Origin: Oscillospiraceae bacterium
GTDB lineage: Bacteria; Bacillota; Clostridia; Oscillospirales; Ruminococcaceae
Direction: 5' to 3'
DNA: 52,036 nucleotides
NCBI GenBank assembly: GCA_014799385.1
Contig: JAAVIC010000006.1
Coordinates: forward strand, 1-52,036
Of this stretch, positions 23,130 through 31,667 are shown piece after piece (position 1 is the stretch's first letter; every line of letters starts with the position of its first letter). The notes beneath the pieces are model-generated. The model saw only the letters and a program-made list of their open reading frames with translations, was not told the origin of the DNA and did not search any database. The translations under genes were made by a program, and so were the position numbers.

Positions 23130-24764
23130 ATGAAAAAGTATCAAGGCAAAGGAGTTTATGGGGCGGTCGCGACAGGAAAAATCTCGTTGTTTAAGAAACC
23201 CGACACAGAGGTAAAGCGTATTCGTATTGACGACACCGACAACGAAAAGACACGCTTTGAGCAAGCGAAAACCTTAGCGATACAGCAGCTTCGGGAAATA
23301 TACGACAAGGCATTGAAAGAAGTCGGCGAGGCTAACGCGGCGATTTTCGAGATACATCAGATGATGCTTGACGATGACGATTACAACGATTCTATCAACA
23401 ACATTATCGAAAGTCAGAGCGTCAACGCGGAATATGCCGTGGCAGTGACGGCGGACAATTTCGCGGAGATGTTCGCGGCAATGGACGATGCGTATATGAA
23501 AGCCCGCGCGGCGGACGTGCGCGATATTTCCAACCGCCTTATAAACAACCTTTCGGGAAATGTTTCGGTCGAAAACGATTCCGATGAAAAGGTCATCATC
23601 TGCGCGAACGATCTCGCACCGAGTGAAACCGTATCACTCGATAAGGAAAAGGTTCTTGCATTCGTAACGGCGCACGGCTCGTCCAATTCTCACACGGCGA
23701 TACTTGCGCGGAATATGAATATCCCGGCGATAATCGGCGCGGGCGATGAGTTTTTGAGTGAGATCAAGGACGGCGATGAGGCGATTGTTGACGGTTACAC
23801 CGGAGAAATTTTTGTAGATCCCGATGAGGAAACGCGGGCAAAGGCTCTTGAAAAGCAGCGCGCCGACGAGGAGAAAAAGCGTCTTTTACAGGAGCTTAAA
23901 GGCAAGGAGAACGTAACGCTCGATGGCAGAAAAATCAATGTCTACGCGAACATCGGCGGCGTTGAGAATATCGGCGCGGTTTTGTTGAACGACGCGGGCG
24001 GCATAGGGTTGTTCCGCAGCGAGTTCCTCTATCTTGAAAATTCCGATTACCCGACCGAGCAGCAGCAGTTCGCCGCTTACAAGAAGGTTCTTGAAAGTAT
24101 GGCGGGCAAGAAGGTCATTATTCGCACGCTCGACATTGGCGCAGACAAACAGGTTGACTATTTCAACCTCAAAAAAGAGGAAAATCCCGCGCTCGGTTAT
24201 CGTGCGATACGTATTTGTCTGACGCGCCCCGACATCTTCAAAACACAACTGAGAGCGCTTTACAGAGCCTCGGTTTTCGGAAATCTCGGAATAATGTTTC
24301 CGATGATAACAAGCGTTTCGGAGCTTGAAAAAATACTCGCGATATGTGATGAAGTCAAAGCGGAATTGAAAGAGCAGGGTGTTGAGTATTCCGAAAACGT
24401 TGAACTCGGAATTATGATTGAAACCCCCGCAGCGGCGATAATAAGCAATAAATTAGCGCCTATGGTGGACTTTTTCAGCGTGGGCACCAATGACCTTACA
24501 CAGTACACGCTTGCCTGCGACAGACAGAATCCCGATATTGAGCAGTTTGTCGATACGCACCATGAAGCTATTCTGCGTCTTATCGAGATGAGCGCCGAGA
24601 ACGCTCACAAGCACGGCGCATGGATAGGTATCTGCGGCGAGCTTGCTTCCGATACAACGCTCACCGAAACATTCCTCAGGATGGGAATTGACGAACTGTC
24701 GGTTTCGCCGACATTTGTGCTCAAGGTTCGCGGCGCAGTGAGAAGCATAGACCTGTCTAAATAA
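23130..24764 (+). CDS. ptsI: PTS enzyme I (phosphoenolpyruvate-protein phosphotransferase)
   Basis: 544 residues from ATG 23130 (SD GGTGAG); the frame upstream to 23103 overlaps the hairpin. N-terminal HPr-binding part, phospho-His in TAHGSSNSHTAILARNMNIPAIIG, PEP-binding barrel with GIGLFRSEFLYL, RTLDIGADKQVDYF, and catalytic Cys in SVGTNDLTQYTLACDRQNP. Slightly shorter than the usual 570. It transfers phosphate from PEP to HPr. Last gene of the operon. Confidence 0.95.
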   Translation: MKKYQGKGVYGAVATGKISLFKKPDTEVKRIRIDDTDNEKTRFEQAKTLAIQQLREIYDKALKEVGEANAAIFEIHQMMLDDDDYNDSINNIIESQSVNAEYAVAVTADNFAEMFAAMDDAYMKARAADVRDISNRLINNLSGNVSVENDSDEKVIICANDLAPSETVSLDKEKVLAFVTAHGSSNSHTAILARNMNIPAIIGAGDEFLSEIKDGDEAIVDGYTGEIFVDPDEETRAKALEKQRADEEKKRLLQELKGKENVTLDGRKINVYANIGGVENIGAVLLNDAGGIGLFRSEFLYLENSDYPTEQQQFAAYKKVLESMAGKKVIIRTLDIGADKQVDYFNLKKEENPALGYRAIRICLTRPDIFKTQLRALYRASVFGNLGIMFPMITSVSELEKILAICDEVKAELKEQGVEYSENVELGIMIETPAAAIISNKLAPMVDFFSVGTNDLTQYTLACDRQNPDIEQFVDTHHEAILRLIEMSAENAHKHGAWIGICGELASDTTLTETFLRMGIDELSVSPTFVLKVRGAVRSIDLSK

Positions 24765-24790
24765 ACGTTGAACAAAAGATACAGATAAAA

Positions 24791-24828
24791 GGGGCAAAGA
24801 GCCAATGGTTTTTTGCCCCGAATTTTTT
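24791..24828 (+). terminator. Terminator of the fru-pts operon
   Basis: GGGGCAAA (24791-24798) / TTTGCCCC (24812-24819) followed by AATTTTTT. Confidence 0.85.
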
Positions 24829-24953
24829 AGGGCGGTGATTTTATGAACGAAAAATATCTGAAATTACTTTAAGAGCGTTCCCGAAAAGCTGCGTGGGGTT
24901 GCTTATCACCAATAGATGACTTTGATTCAAATGTATATGTTCATTAGCTGAAG
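24829..24953 (+). pseudogene. Gene-start remnant
   Basis: SD-like GGGCGGTGA, then ATG 24843 with nine codons (MNEKYLKLL) and a stop. A shift of frame gives a few more protein-like residues (VPEKLRGVAYH). Too short to identify; probably what remains of a deleted gene. Confidence 0.3.
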
Positions 24954-24990
24954 TAATTCCCCGCTAAGCCGAGAGCTTAACGGGGAATTA
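24954..24990 (-). terminator. Terminator of the flavodoxin lipoprotein gene
   Basis: 16-bp arms 24954-24969 and 24975-24990 (TAATTCCCCGCTAAGC, one mismatch). Confidence 0.75.
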
Positions 24991-24995
24991 ATATG

Positions 24996-25763
24996 TCATC
25001 TGTCAAATATTCCAATTTCATTCAGCCACTTGTTTATCTCATCTTTTGAGGTGTTTCCGCCGAAGCGTTTGCCGCTCCTCCACTCAGCAGAGCAGAGCGA
25101 ATGAAGATTATCCGCGCTTGAACCTATACCGCTGCTGTGAGAAGTGCAGAACGGTGCTATCTTTTTTTCCGAAAAGTCATAGCTTTCAAGGAACGTGCTG
25201 ATAATTCGCGGGGCTTGCCCGTGCCAAATCGGATACCCGAGAATAATCGTGTCATAGTCGGACATATTGCTGATTCCTCCCGAAATCGCGGGGCGAACCG
25301 CAGGATCGCTTTGCTCTTGATCGGCACGCCCGTTGGTGTAATACGCGAGGTCGGCTTCGGTGTATGGCTCAGCGGGGACTATCTCATAAATATCCGCGTT
25401 GAGTATATCCGCCGCGTATTCGGCAAGCGTCCTGGTTGTGTTGGTGCACGAAAAATATACTACCAGTGTTTTCGTTTTGTTCTCCTCTGTTGGCTCGGGT
25501 TGAGAATCGGAAACGGGTAGTGTACTTTCCGGAACGCTTTCCGAAATATCACTGTCGGTATTTTCGCTTGATGTGGATTCTGCCGAACCGCTTGCTGAAC
25601 TTTGCCCCGACATTTGGCTCTCACTGCCCGAATTGCTTTGCGTTGAGGATATAAGCCCCTCCGACAATGATGGATTATCGGTGACCGTTTCCGAATCGTT
25701 TGCGGAACACCCCGCAACAAATACCGTTAGTGAGAGGAATAACGCTGCAAGAAATTTTTTCAT
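24996..25763 (-). CDS. Flavodoxin-domain lipoprotein
   Basis: 255 residues: signal peptide with lipobox (FVAGC, Cys19), a Ser/Glu-rich linker of about 75 residues, then a Flavodoxin_4-like domain from KTLVVYFSCTNTTRTLAEYAADIL (FMN phosphate loop SCTNTTRT) through DTIILGYPIWHGQAPRIISTFLESYDF to FCTSHSSGIGSS. A flavodoxin fold exported and lipid-anchored on the outer face of the membrane suggests extracytoplasmic flavin electron transfer. It neighbours an aldo/keto reductase lipoprotein, with which it may act. Confidence 0.85.
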   Translation of the reverse strand: MKKFLAALFLSLTVFVAGCSANDSETVTDNPSLSEGLISSTQSNSGSESQMSGQSSASGSAESTSSENTDSDISESVPESTLPVSDSQPEPTEENKTKTLVVYFSCTNTTRTLAEYAADILNADIYEIVPAEPYTEADLAYYTNGRADQEQSDPAVRPAISGGISNMSDYDTIILGYPIWHGQAPRIISTFLESYDFSEKKIAPFCTSHSSGIGSSADNLHSLCSAEWRSGKRFGGNTSKDEINKWLNEIGIFDR

Positions 25764-25782
25764 ATCAATTGCTCCTTTCGTT

Positions 25783-25946
25783 AGAGCGTGTTCACATTAA
25801 CCGAGATGCTCGGATTTCGAAGCGGATTTTTCGCAGAACGAGGCGAAAATTCGCAGACATACTTTATGTATTTCAAGAATTTTCAACGAAGTTATGCGGA
25901 AAATCAGCCGAAAGACGGGCGTTGAGCGTTAATGTGAACACGCTCT
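25783..25946. repeat. MITE-like intergenic repeat with 19-bp terminal inverted repeats
   Basis: AGAGCGTGTTCACATTAAC (25783-25801) and its perfect complement (25928-25946) flank about 125 bp with no gene and inner imperfect repeats (CGAAGCGGATTTTTCGC...). A short relative with the same end motif lies at 30031-30086. Confidence 0.7.
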
Positions 25947-25950
25947 AGAA

Positions 25951-27006
25951 TCAATACCAATCGTGCTTTTCGTTACGGTCGAGAGCGTTAATGCGCTCCA
26001 TTTCGTCCTCGGACAGCTCAAAGTCGTACAGCTCCGTGTTCTCTTTGATATGTTCGGGATTGCTCGAACCCGGAATCACCACAACACCTTTTTGCAGATT
26101 CCAACGGAGAATAACCTGCGCGGAGGATTTTCCGTGCGCGGCGGCGATTGACGAGATGGTTTCATCGCCGAGCAGCTCGGAAGTATGCCCTCTGCCGCCA
26201 AGAGGATACCAACCCTGAACGGTAATTCCCAGGCTCTGAATATACGGGATAACATCGTTTTCCTGATAATAAGGGTGAATCTCGTTCTGCACAAGAGCGG
26301 GTTTTATTGTTATCTGCGGAAGAAATTCGCCAAGCTCCTTGATGTACCAATTCGATAATCCGAGTGAACGTATCTTACCGCTTTCGACATATTTCTCCAT
26401 TGCTTTGTACGCTTTTACATCATTCGTTCCGGGGTGGTGAAGCAGCATCATATCAACGTAATCAATATTCAGCTTTTCAAGAGCCTGTTCGATAGCTGCC
26501 TCGGGGTCGGAGAACTGATTCGGATACAGCTTTGTTATAACGAATATCTCCTCGCGAGGGATACCCGATTCGCGTATTGCTCTGCCGATCTCCTCCTCGT
26601 TGTGGTACATATATGCCGTGTCAATAAGCCGCACTCCGCTTTGCAATGCCGCTGTTACCGATTCAAAACAAGTGCTGCCCGTAAGACTGTATGTTCCCAG
26701 TCCGTTTATCGGCATTATATATCCACTGTTGAGTGTTACGGTTTTAGTCGTGAAATCAAACATTCCGGGATTCTCCTTTGTTTCCTGATTGCCCTCCGAG
26801 TAATTATCCGTTGAATTTCCGTCGCCGTTCTCCGTTGAAACATATGAACTGTCACCCGAGCTGTTTGTTGGTGTTGTCGTATTTGCGGAAATATTGGTTG
26901 AACCGGATACAGTCGATGGATTTGAAACGCTTGAAGGCTCATTCGTGCAGGCGGAAAGCAAAAGCACAAGCGCAATAGCTAACGCGGTTTTATATAATTT
27001 CTTCAC
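25951..27006 (-). CDS. Aldo/keto reductase lipoprotein
   Basis: 351 residues from GTG 27006 (SD AAAGGAGG); a longer reading from 27027 is rejected because it has no SD. Signal peptide with lipobox (LLLSAC), a Ser/Thr/Asn-rich linker to about residue 70, then an AKR barrel: DTAYMYHNEEEIGRAI (Asp, Tyr), FVITKLYP (Lys), MMLLHHPGT (His), and the NADPH region VVIPGSSNPEHIKEN. An exported, lipid-anchored AKR is unusual because NADPH is cytosolic. It overlaps the acetyltransferase gene upstream by 17 bp. Confidence 0.87.
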   Translation of the reverse strand: MKKLYKTALAIALVLLLSACTNEPSSVSNPSTVSGSTNISANTTTPTNSSGDSSYVSTENGDGNSTDNYSEGNQETKENPGMFDFTTKTVTLNSGYIMPINGLGTYSLTGSTCFESVTAALQSGVRLIDTAYMYHNEEEIGRAIRESGIPREEIFVITKLYPNQFSDPEAAIEQALEKLNIDYVDMMLLHHPGTNDVKAYKAMEKYVESGKIRSLGLSNWYIKELGEFLPQITIKPALVQNEIHPYYQENDVIPYIQSLGITVQGWYPLGGRGHTSELLGDETISSIAAAHGKSSAQVILRWNLQKGVVVIPGSSNPEHIKENTELYDFELSEDEMERINALDRNEKHDWY

Positions 27007-27580
27007 GTCTTTCCTCCTTTGGGTCAATCGTTCTTATCACTCTTGCGGGAACGCCGCCCACTATCGTCAGCGGCGGAACATCGCGTGTTACCACTGCCCC
27101 CGCCGCAACGACTGCCCAGTCACCGATGGTAACTCCCCCGAGAATCGTTGAGTTAGATCCTACCCACACGCTTTTTCCGAGCTTTATCGGCGCGTAGTGA
27201 TTTATACGATTATTTTGCGGATACAAATCGTGATTGATCGTTGCAAGCACCACATTATGCCCGATAAGGCAGCCGTCGCCGATCTCTATTCCGCCCTGAT
27301 CCTGGAAGTGACAGCTTGAATTGATAAACACGTTCTTTCCGATTGTGATGTTCTTGCCGAAATCGGTGTAAAACGGCGGGAACATTCTGAATGTGTCATC
27401 GATCTTTTTGCCCGTCAGCTCCGTCATAATTTCCCGAATTTCTTCGGGGGTATGATATTTGTTATTCAGCTCCATAGTAACGCGTATAGCGTCCTGAAAA
27501 AGATTTTTGGTAAATTCCTCTTCATCGAGCCTTTCCTTTGCGTCCTCGCGGAAGCTGTCAATAACGTCTTGTACAGTCAT
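26990..27580 (-). CDS. Left-handed beta-helix O-acetyltransferase (maltose/galactoside acetyltransferase type)
   Basis: 196 residues: N-terminal helical Mac domain (1-55), then hexapeptide repeats (IGKNVFINSSCHFQDQGGIEIGDGCLIGHNVVLATINHDL) and IKLGKSVWVGSNSTILGGVTIGDWAVVAAGAVVTRDVP with catalytic His in ATINHDLYP. It uses acetyl-CoA on a sugar or related hydroxyl. First gene of a two-gene operon with the AKR lipoprotein. Confidence 0.9.
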   Translation of the reverse strand: MTVQDVIDSFREDAKERLDEEEFTKNLFQDAIRVTMELNNKYHTPEEIREIMTELTGKKIDDTFRMFPPFYTDFGKNITIGKNVFINSSCHFQDQGGIEIGDGCLIGHNVVLATINHDLYPQNNRINHYAPIKLGKSVWVGSNSTILGGVTIGDWAVVAAGAVVTRDVPPLTIVGGVPARVIRTIDPKEERREEII

Positions 27581-27717
27581 ACAAACATCTCCTTTTCTTC
27601 ATTATACTACAACTGTGTAAAAATATCAAATACGTATATTAAATGGGAATACATAACTAAAAGGTATGGGAAATATGACATATCGGTTTATGACGCTTAA
27701 AGGACTTCGGCAACAAT

Positions 27718-28593
27718 TCAGGAAAAGTAATTCTTCAGCTCTTTAACCAGCAGCTCCGCGATAGGCGAGAACATCTGATATTTTTTCCAGATAATGAACA
27801 TCTTGGTTTCAAGCCGCGGCTCAAGCGGACGAAAGCACAATCCGCTTGCCTCGCTTGTGTCAACAAGTCCGTCAAAGGTCAGCATATAACCTAATCCCTC
27901 GCGTACAAATACCGAGCCGTTAAAGCATAAGTTCACCGTTCCCGTAAAATTTAGCTCATCGGCTTTCTCGCCGCACCAACGGGGAATATCCGCTCTCATT
28001 GCCTGCCCCGAACAGATAAGCGGCAGTCCGTACAGATCGTTCGGACGAATCGACTTTTTACGAGCCAGAGGACTGTCATTCCGCATAACAACGCCCCATA
28101 CGTCCGCCCCCGGAATCTCGATGTAATTGTATTTGGACAGATCGGGCGGTTCAACAATAAATGCCAAATCAAGCAGTCCCTTATCCAGTTTTTCAGCGAC
28201 CTGCTCGGTGTTGCCGCTCGAAAGGTGATAGCGGAGCAATGGATATTTTTCCTTGAACAATCTTATTATTTGCGCGAGGTGACGGATCTGTTCCGATTCC
28301 GCGCAGCCTATATGTATATCTCCGCCGTTTATCTCGCTCAGAGAACTAAATTCGGCAGCGGTTTTGTCCACCATTTCGAGAATATCCTCAGTGCGCTGAC
28401 GCAGCAGCATTCCCGCGTCGGTGAGCTTCAATCCGCTTCGTGTTCGTGTAAACAGCTTTTTTCCAAGCTCGGTTTCAAGTGCCTTTATTTCTTTTGACAG
28501 CGATGGCTGAGATATATGCAGCGAATCGGCAGCCCTTGTCATATTTTCTTCGCGGGCTATCTCTAAAAAATAGCGCAATATTCGAATTTCCAT
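27718..28593 (-). CDS. LysR-family transcriptional regulator
   Basis: 291 residues: N-terminal winged HTH (MEIRILRYFLEIAREENMTRAADSLHISQPSLSKEIKALETELGKKLF) and a substrate-binding domain (GDIHIGCAESEQIRHLAQIIRLF). It starts at ATG 28593 behind GGGGTG. It probably controls the neighbouring acetyltransferase/AKR and flavodoxin genes or the plus-strand hydrolase unit. Confidence 0.9.
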   Translation of the reverse strand: MEIRILRYFLEIAREENMTRAADSLHISQPSLSKEIKALETELGKKLFTRTRSGLKLTDAGMLLRQRTEDILEMVDKTAAEFSSLSEINGGDIHIGCAESEQIRHLAQIIRLFKEKYPLLRYHLSSGNTEQVAEKLDKGLLDLAFIVEPPDLSKYNYIEIPGADVWGVVMRNDSPLARKKSIRPNDLYGLPLICSGQAMRADIPRWCGEKADELNFTGTVNLCFNGSVFVREGLGYMLTFDGLVDTSEASGLCFRPLEPRLETKMFIIWKKYQMFSPIAELLVKELKNYFS

Positions 28594-28666
28594 TTCAACA
28601 CCCCTATTATATTATAACGTGTTTAATTATTCCTGTCAAGAATAATTAATAATAAAAAACAGATAT

Positions 28667-28695
28667 TTGACATAATGCTCAAAATGGTTTATAAT
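28667..28695 (+). promoter_or_regulatory. Promoter of the 28721 gene
   Basis: TTGACA (28667-28672), 17-bp spacer, TATAAT (28690-28695). Confidence 0.8.
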
Positions 28696-28720
28696 AAATA
28701 CAGAAGTTGGGGGCGGTGAG

Positions 28721-28954
28721 ATGGCAAAATTTTCGGACATTCGCGGTATTGTAATGCAAAATCTGATCGATGCGGGCTGTGGTGACAGCTTTGCGGAAGA
28801 ATGCGCGCAACTGATACTCGATGGAAAAAATCAGTCCGCGCTCAATATTCTCGGAAAACACCGCAAGCATTTACTTGACGAGATTCACACCAACCAAAAA
28901 CGAATTGACTGTCTCGATCATCTGATATACAAAATCGAGAAGTCGGAGCTGTAA
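28721..28954 (+). CDS. Small conserved-looking helical protein
   Basis: 77 residues, SD GGCGGTGAG: MAKFSDIRGIVMQNLIDAGCGDSFAEECAQLILDGK, then LNILGKHRKHLLDEIHTNQKRIDCLDHLIYKIEK, all helix, three Cys. No family is recognised by name; its parts suggest a small partner or regulator. It precedes the hydrolase gene by 80 bp. Confidence 0.65.
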   Translation: MAKFSDIRGIVMQNLIDAGCGDSFAEECAQLILDGKNQSALNILGKHRKHLLDEIHTNQKRIDCLDHLIYKIEKSEL

Positions 28955-29034
28955 TAGATGCAATTCGCGAAAGCGAACGTACGAACGAAGTAAGACGGTT
29001 CGCGGATTGCTTGTAAATAAGGAGGTTTTTTATT

Positions 29035-30027
29035 ATGGAAAACGCAAAATTGAGTTTAACAAGCGAGTGGGACAAGACTTTCCCGAAAAGCAACAAAGTA
29101 AATCACAGCAAGGTAACGTTCCACAACCGCTACGGCATTACGCTGGCGGCGGATATGTACGTTCCGAAAAACGCAGAGGGCAAGCTGGCGGCTATCGCGG
29201 TGTGCGGACCGTTCGGCGCAGTCAAGGAACAGTCCTCGGGGTTGTACGCGCAGATAATGGCTGAGCGCGGATTTCTTACGATAGCGTTCGACCCATCGTA
29301 TACCGGGGAAAGCGGCGGTGAGCCTCGCTATATGGCTTCTCCCGACATCAACACGGAGGATTTTCAGGCGGCGGTGGATTTCCTTTCCGTCCAGGAAAAC
29401 GTTGACCCCGAGAAAATAGGCATTATCGGAATATGCGGCTGGGGCGGTCTGGCGCTTAATGCGGCGGCTATCGATACGCGTATCAAAGCCGCGGTCGCAT
29501 CGACCATGTACGATATGAGCCGCGTAAACGCAAACGGATACTTCGATTCGGAAAACACAGAGCAGGCGCGTTATGAAAAACGCAAAGCTCTCAACGCTCA
29601 GCGCACCGCCGAATACAAGAGCGGAGTTTACGAGCTTGGCGGCGGTGTGGTTGATCCGTTGCCCGATGACGCGCCGTTCTTTGTCAAGGATTATTACGAT
29701 TATTACAAGACCAAGCGCGGTTATCACGCTCGCTCCCTAAACTCAAACGGAGGTTGGAACAAAACGGGATGTATTTCGTTTATGAATATGCCGCTGCTGC
29801 GTTACACTAACGAAATCCGCAGTGCGGTGCTGATTATGCACGGCGAAAAGGCGCACTCATGCTATTTCAGCAAGGATGCGTTTGCTGCTATGATGAACGG
29901 AAATCCCGTTCCCGAAAATAAGGAGCTTCTCATAATTCCGAACGCCGTTCACACCGATCTTTATGACAGGACGAATATTATTCCGTTTGACAAACTCGAA
30001 AAATTCTTCGGTGAAAATCTGAAGTAA
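29035..30027 (+). CDS. Alpha/beta hydrolase (dienelactone hydrolase/YcjY-like)
   Basis: 330 residues, SD AAGGAGG. N-terminal beta sheet (VTFHNRYGITLAADMYVPKNA), oxyanion region AVCGPFGAVKEQSSGLYAQIMAERGFLTIAFDPSYTGESGG, nucleophile elbow IGICGWGGLAL in which Cys replaces Ser, and late acidic/His residues in LIMHGEKAHSCYF and NAVHTDLYD. The Cys elbow is familiar in dienelactone hydrolase-like enzymes. Substrate unknown. Confidence 0.88.
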   Translation: MENAKLSLTSEWDKTFPKSNKVNHSKVTFHNRYGITLAADMYVPKNAEGKLAAIAVCGPFGAVKEQSSGLYAQIMAERGFLTIAFDPSYTGESGGEPRYMASPDINTEDFQAAVDFLSVQENVDPEKIGIIGICGWGGLALNAAAIDTRIKAAVASTMYDMSRVNANGYFDSENTEQARYEKRKALNAQRTAEYKSGVYELGGGVVDPLPDDAPFFVKDYYDYYKTKRGYHARSLNSNGGWNKTGCISFMNMPLLRYTNEIRSAVLIMHGEKAHSCYFSKDAFAAMMNGNPVPENKELLIIPNAVHTDLYDRTNIIPFDKLEKFFGENLK

Positions 30028-30030
30028 TTC

Positions 30031-30086
30031 AGAGCCTGTTCACACTAACCGAAATCAGAGCATTTCGGCTAACGTGAACAGGCTCT
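30031..30086. repeat. Short palindromic repeat related to 25783-25946
   Basis: AGAGCCTGTTCAC...CCGAAAT (30031-30055) pairs with ATTTCGGCTAACGTGAACAGGCTCT region (30062-30086) apart from wobble positions. It shares the AGAGC-TGTTCAC ends with the 164-bp element. It may double as a terminator of the hydrolase gene. Confidence 0.6.
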
Positions 30087-30232
30087 AAACGTAAAATTGT
30101 GCATGAGTGTTTTTACAAACAACACACAATTATAAATCTTGAATGACGAAGAGAAATTTTATTGATTACAATTCCAAAAGCTCAGATCCAATTATTACTG
30201 CAATCTCGAACGAAAACGCTTAGGGCGAGTGA

Positions 30233-30559
30233 TCATGCTTTGTTTTTCTTATATTCCGTTCCCCAAGCCTCCATAGCGTCCATAATCGGGCGCATGGATT
30301 CCCCCAGCTCGGAAAGCGAATACTCCACGCGCGGCGGAACTTCGGGATAGACGGTTCGGATAATTATTCCGTCCTCCTCCATTGAGCGCAGACTGTCGGT
30401 AAGCACCTTTTGACTTACTCCACCCAAGTCCTTGCGCAGCTCGTTAAACCTCCAAGGGCGGGAAAGCAAATTTCTCATAATAAGTATTTTCCACTTGCTG
30501 CCGATCAGGGCAACGGTCGTTGCTACGGGGCAAGCGGGCATTTCTTCTTTTGTAAGCAT
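30233..30559 (-). CDS. HxlR-family transcriptional regulator
   Basis: 108 residues, SD TGGAGG: CPVATTVALIGSKWKILIMRNLLSRPWRFNELRKDLGGVSQKVLTDSLRSMEEDGIIIRTVYPEVPPRVEYSLSELG, the full HxlR winged helix with conserved N-terminal Cys. Such regulators respond to aldehydes or redox stress. Divergent from a truncated gene with an inverted-repeat operator at 30719-30758. Confidence 0.92.
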   Translation of the reverse strand: MLTKEEMPACPVATTVALIGSKWKILIMRNLLSRPWRFNELRKDLGGVSQKVLTDSLRSMEEDGIIIRTVYPEVPPRVEYSLSELGESMRPIMDAMEAWGTEYKKNKA

Positions 30560-30718
30560 AGTTTTTCCTCCAATAGTTCAAAATCGAATGTTATACTTTA
30601 ATTATAATATATACTCTAAAAAAAGTCAAGAAAATTTTTTCAAAGATAATCCTTGTCGCGGCGCAAAAGTAACAAAAAGGTAACTATGTAATAAAAAAGT
30701 GCGTACTTTACATTCGCC

Positions 30719-30758
30719 GGAAAATGTGTTATGATATTTTCAAGGAAAAACATTTTCC
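30719..30758 (+). promoter_or_regulatory. Inverted repeat over the -10 region before the truncated gene
   Basis: GGAAAATGT (30719-30727) and ACATTTTCC (30750-30758) flank ATGATA (-10-like, 30731). Candidate operator for the neighbouring HxlR protein. Confidence 0.45.
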
Positions 30759-30782
30759 AATATCTTTTAGGAGGACATTACT

Positions 30783-30878
30783 ATGAACAAGAACACATTC
30801 AAGACCGTAAAGCTCGCTAAGGGCGAGGTAAATGTTTACGACTTCGGCGGGATTTTTCTTCGATTGATAAAATGTTAA
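30783..30878 (+). pseudogene. Truncated gene start (31 codons)
   Basis: ATG 30783 behind TTAGGAGG: MNKNTFKTVKLAKGEVNVYDFGG, then IFLRLIKC and a stop. Promoter, operator and SD are intact, but the frame stops after 31 codons and the macrodomain gene follows at 30897. The N-terminus looks like the start of a longer enzyme of which the body has been lost. Confidence 0.5.
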
Positions 30879-30896
30879 ACGGCAAAGGAGCGCGTT

Positions 30897-31667
30897 ATGA
30901 ACACAACGGAAAAGTCGAATTACCTGATAAAATATCTTCTGTCCGAGGACACGGAATATAAAAATATCGCGATTCCCGACAGAACGGAGGAGCGTTTTCG
31001 GCTGTTTCGCGGTCTTGTGAATGTACGCGCTCCAAAGCCCGTTTCGGAGGATTTTCTTAAAATTCAGAACGATTTTTTAAGAGAGATGACCGCAGAAAAA
31101 GGCATTGTCGATTATAAGAACTTAACTCCCGTAAAGCCGCGAATTTATTTGTGGCAGGGCGATATTACCACGCTGAAATGCGGAGCGATAGTCAATGCCG
31201 CAAATTCGGGAATGCTGGGCTGTTTCTGCCAGTGTCACGGTTGTATCGACAACGCGATACACACGTTTTCGGGAGTGCAATTACGTCTGGAATGCGCAAA
31301 GATAATACAGAAACAGGGCTATGAAGAGCCGGTTGGTCGGGCGAAAATAACCTCTGCGTATAATCTTCCTTGCGATAAAATCATTCACACGGTCGGACCG
31401 TATGTCGGCGGAAAACTTACCAAAGAGCATTGCGAACAACTGGAATCCTGTTACAATGAGTGCCTGAAAACGGCGCATAAAAACAGAATTTCAAGCATTG
31501 CGTTCTGCTGTATCTCAACGGGAGAATTTCATTTTCCGAATGAAAAAGCCGCGGAGATCGCCGTTAAAACCGTAAGCGAATTTTTGAAAGATAATCAAAG
31601 TATTGAGGTGATATTCAATGTTTTCAAGGATGATGACTACACAATCTACAAAAGATTGCTTTGCTGA
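30897..31667 (+). CDS. Macrodomain protein, SirTM-linked Zn-type ADP-ribosyl hydrolase
   Basis: 256 residues, SD AAAGGAG. N-terminal helical region 1-80, then macrodomain: LWQGDITTLKCGAIVNAANSGMLGCFCQCHGCIDNAIHTFSGVQLRLEC, GRAKITSAYNLPCDKIIHTVGPYVG, and ISSIAFCCISTGEFHFPNEKAAEIAV. The CFCQCHGCID loop holds the Cys/His zinc ligands of the class fused or linked to SirTM sirtuins, which remove ADP-ribose from proteins. Its 3' end overlaps the next gene by 50 bp. Confidence 0.9.
   Translation: MNTTEKSNYLIKYLLSEDTEYKNIAIPDRTEERFRLFRGLVNVRAPKPVSEDFLKIQNDFLREMTAEKGIVDYKNLTPVKPRIYLWQGDITTLKCGAIVNAANSGMLGCFCQCHGCIDNAIHTFSGVQLRLECAKIIQKQGYEEPVGRAKITSAYNLPCDKIIHTVGPYVGGKLTKEHCEQLESCYNECLKTAHKNRISSIAFCCISTGEFHFPNEKAAEIAVKTVSEFLKDNQSIEVIFNVFKDDDYTIYKRLLC

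Noticed and set aside
24996-25763. Frame at 25137-25520 and other plus-strand ORFs over the flavodoxin gene
   Set aside because: Shadows of the signal-peptide-bearing flavodoxin reading frame.
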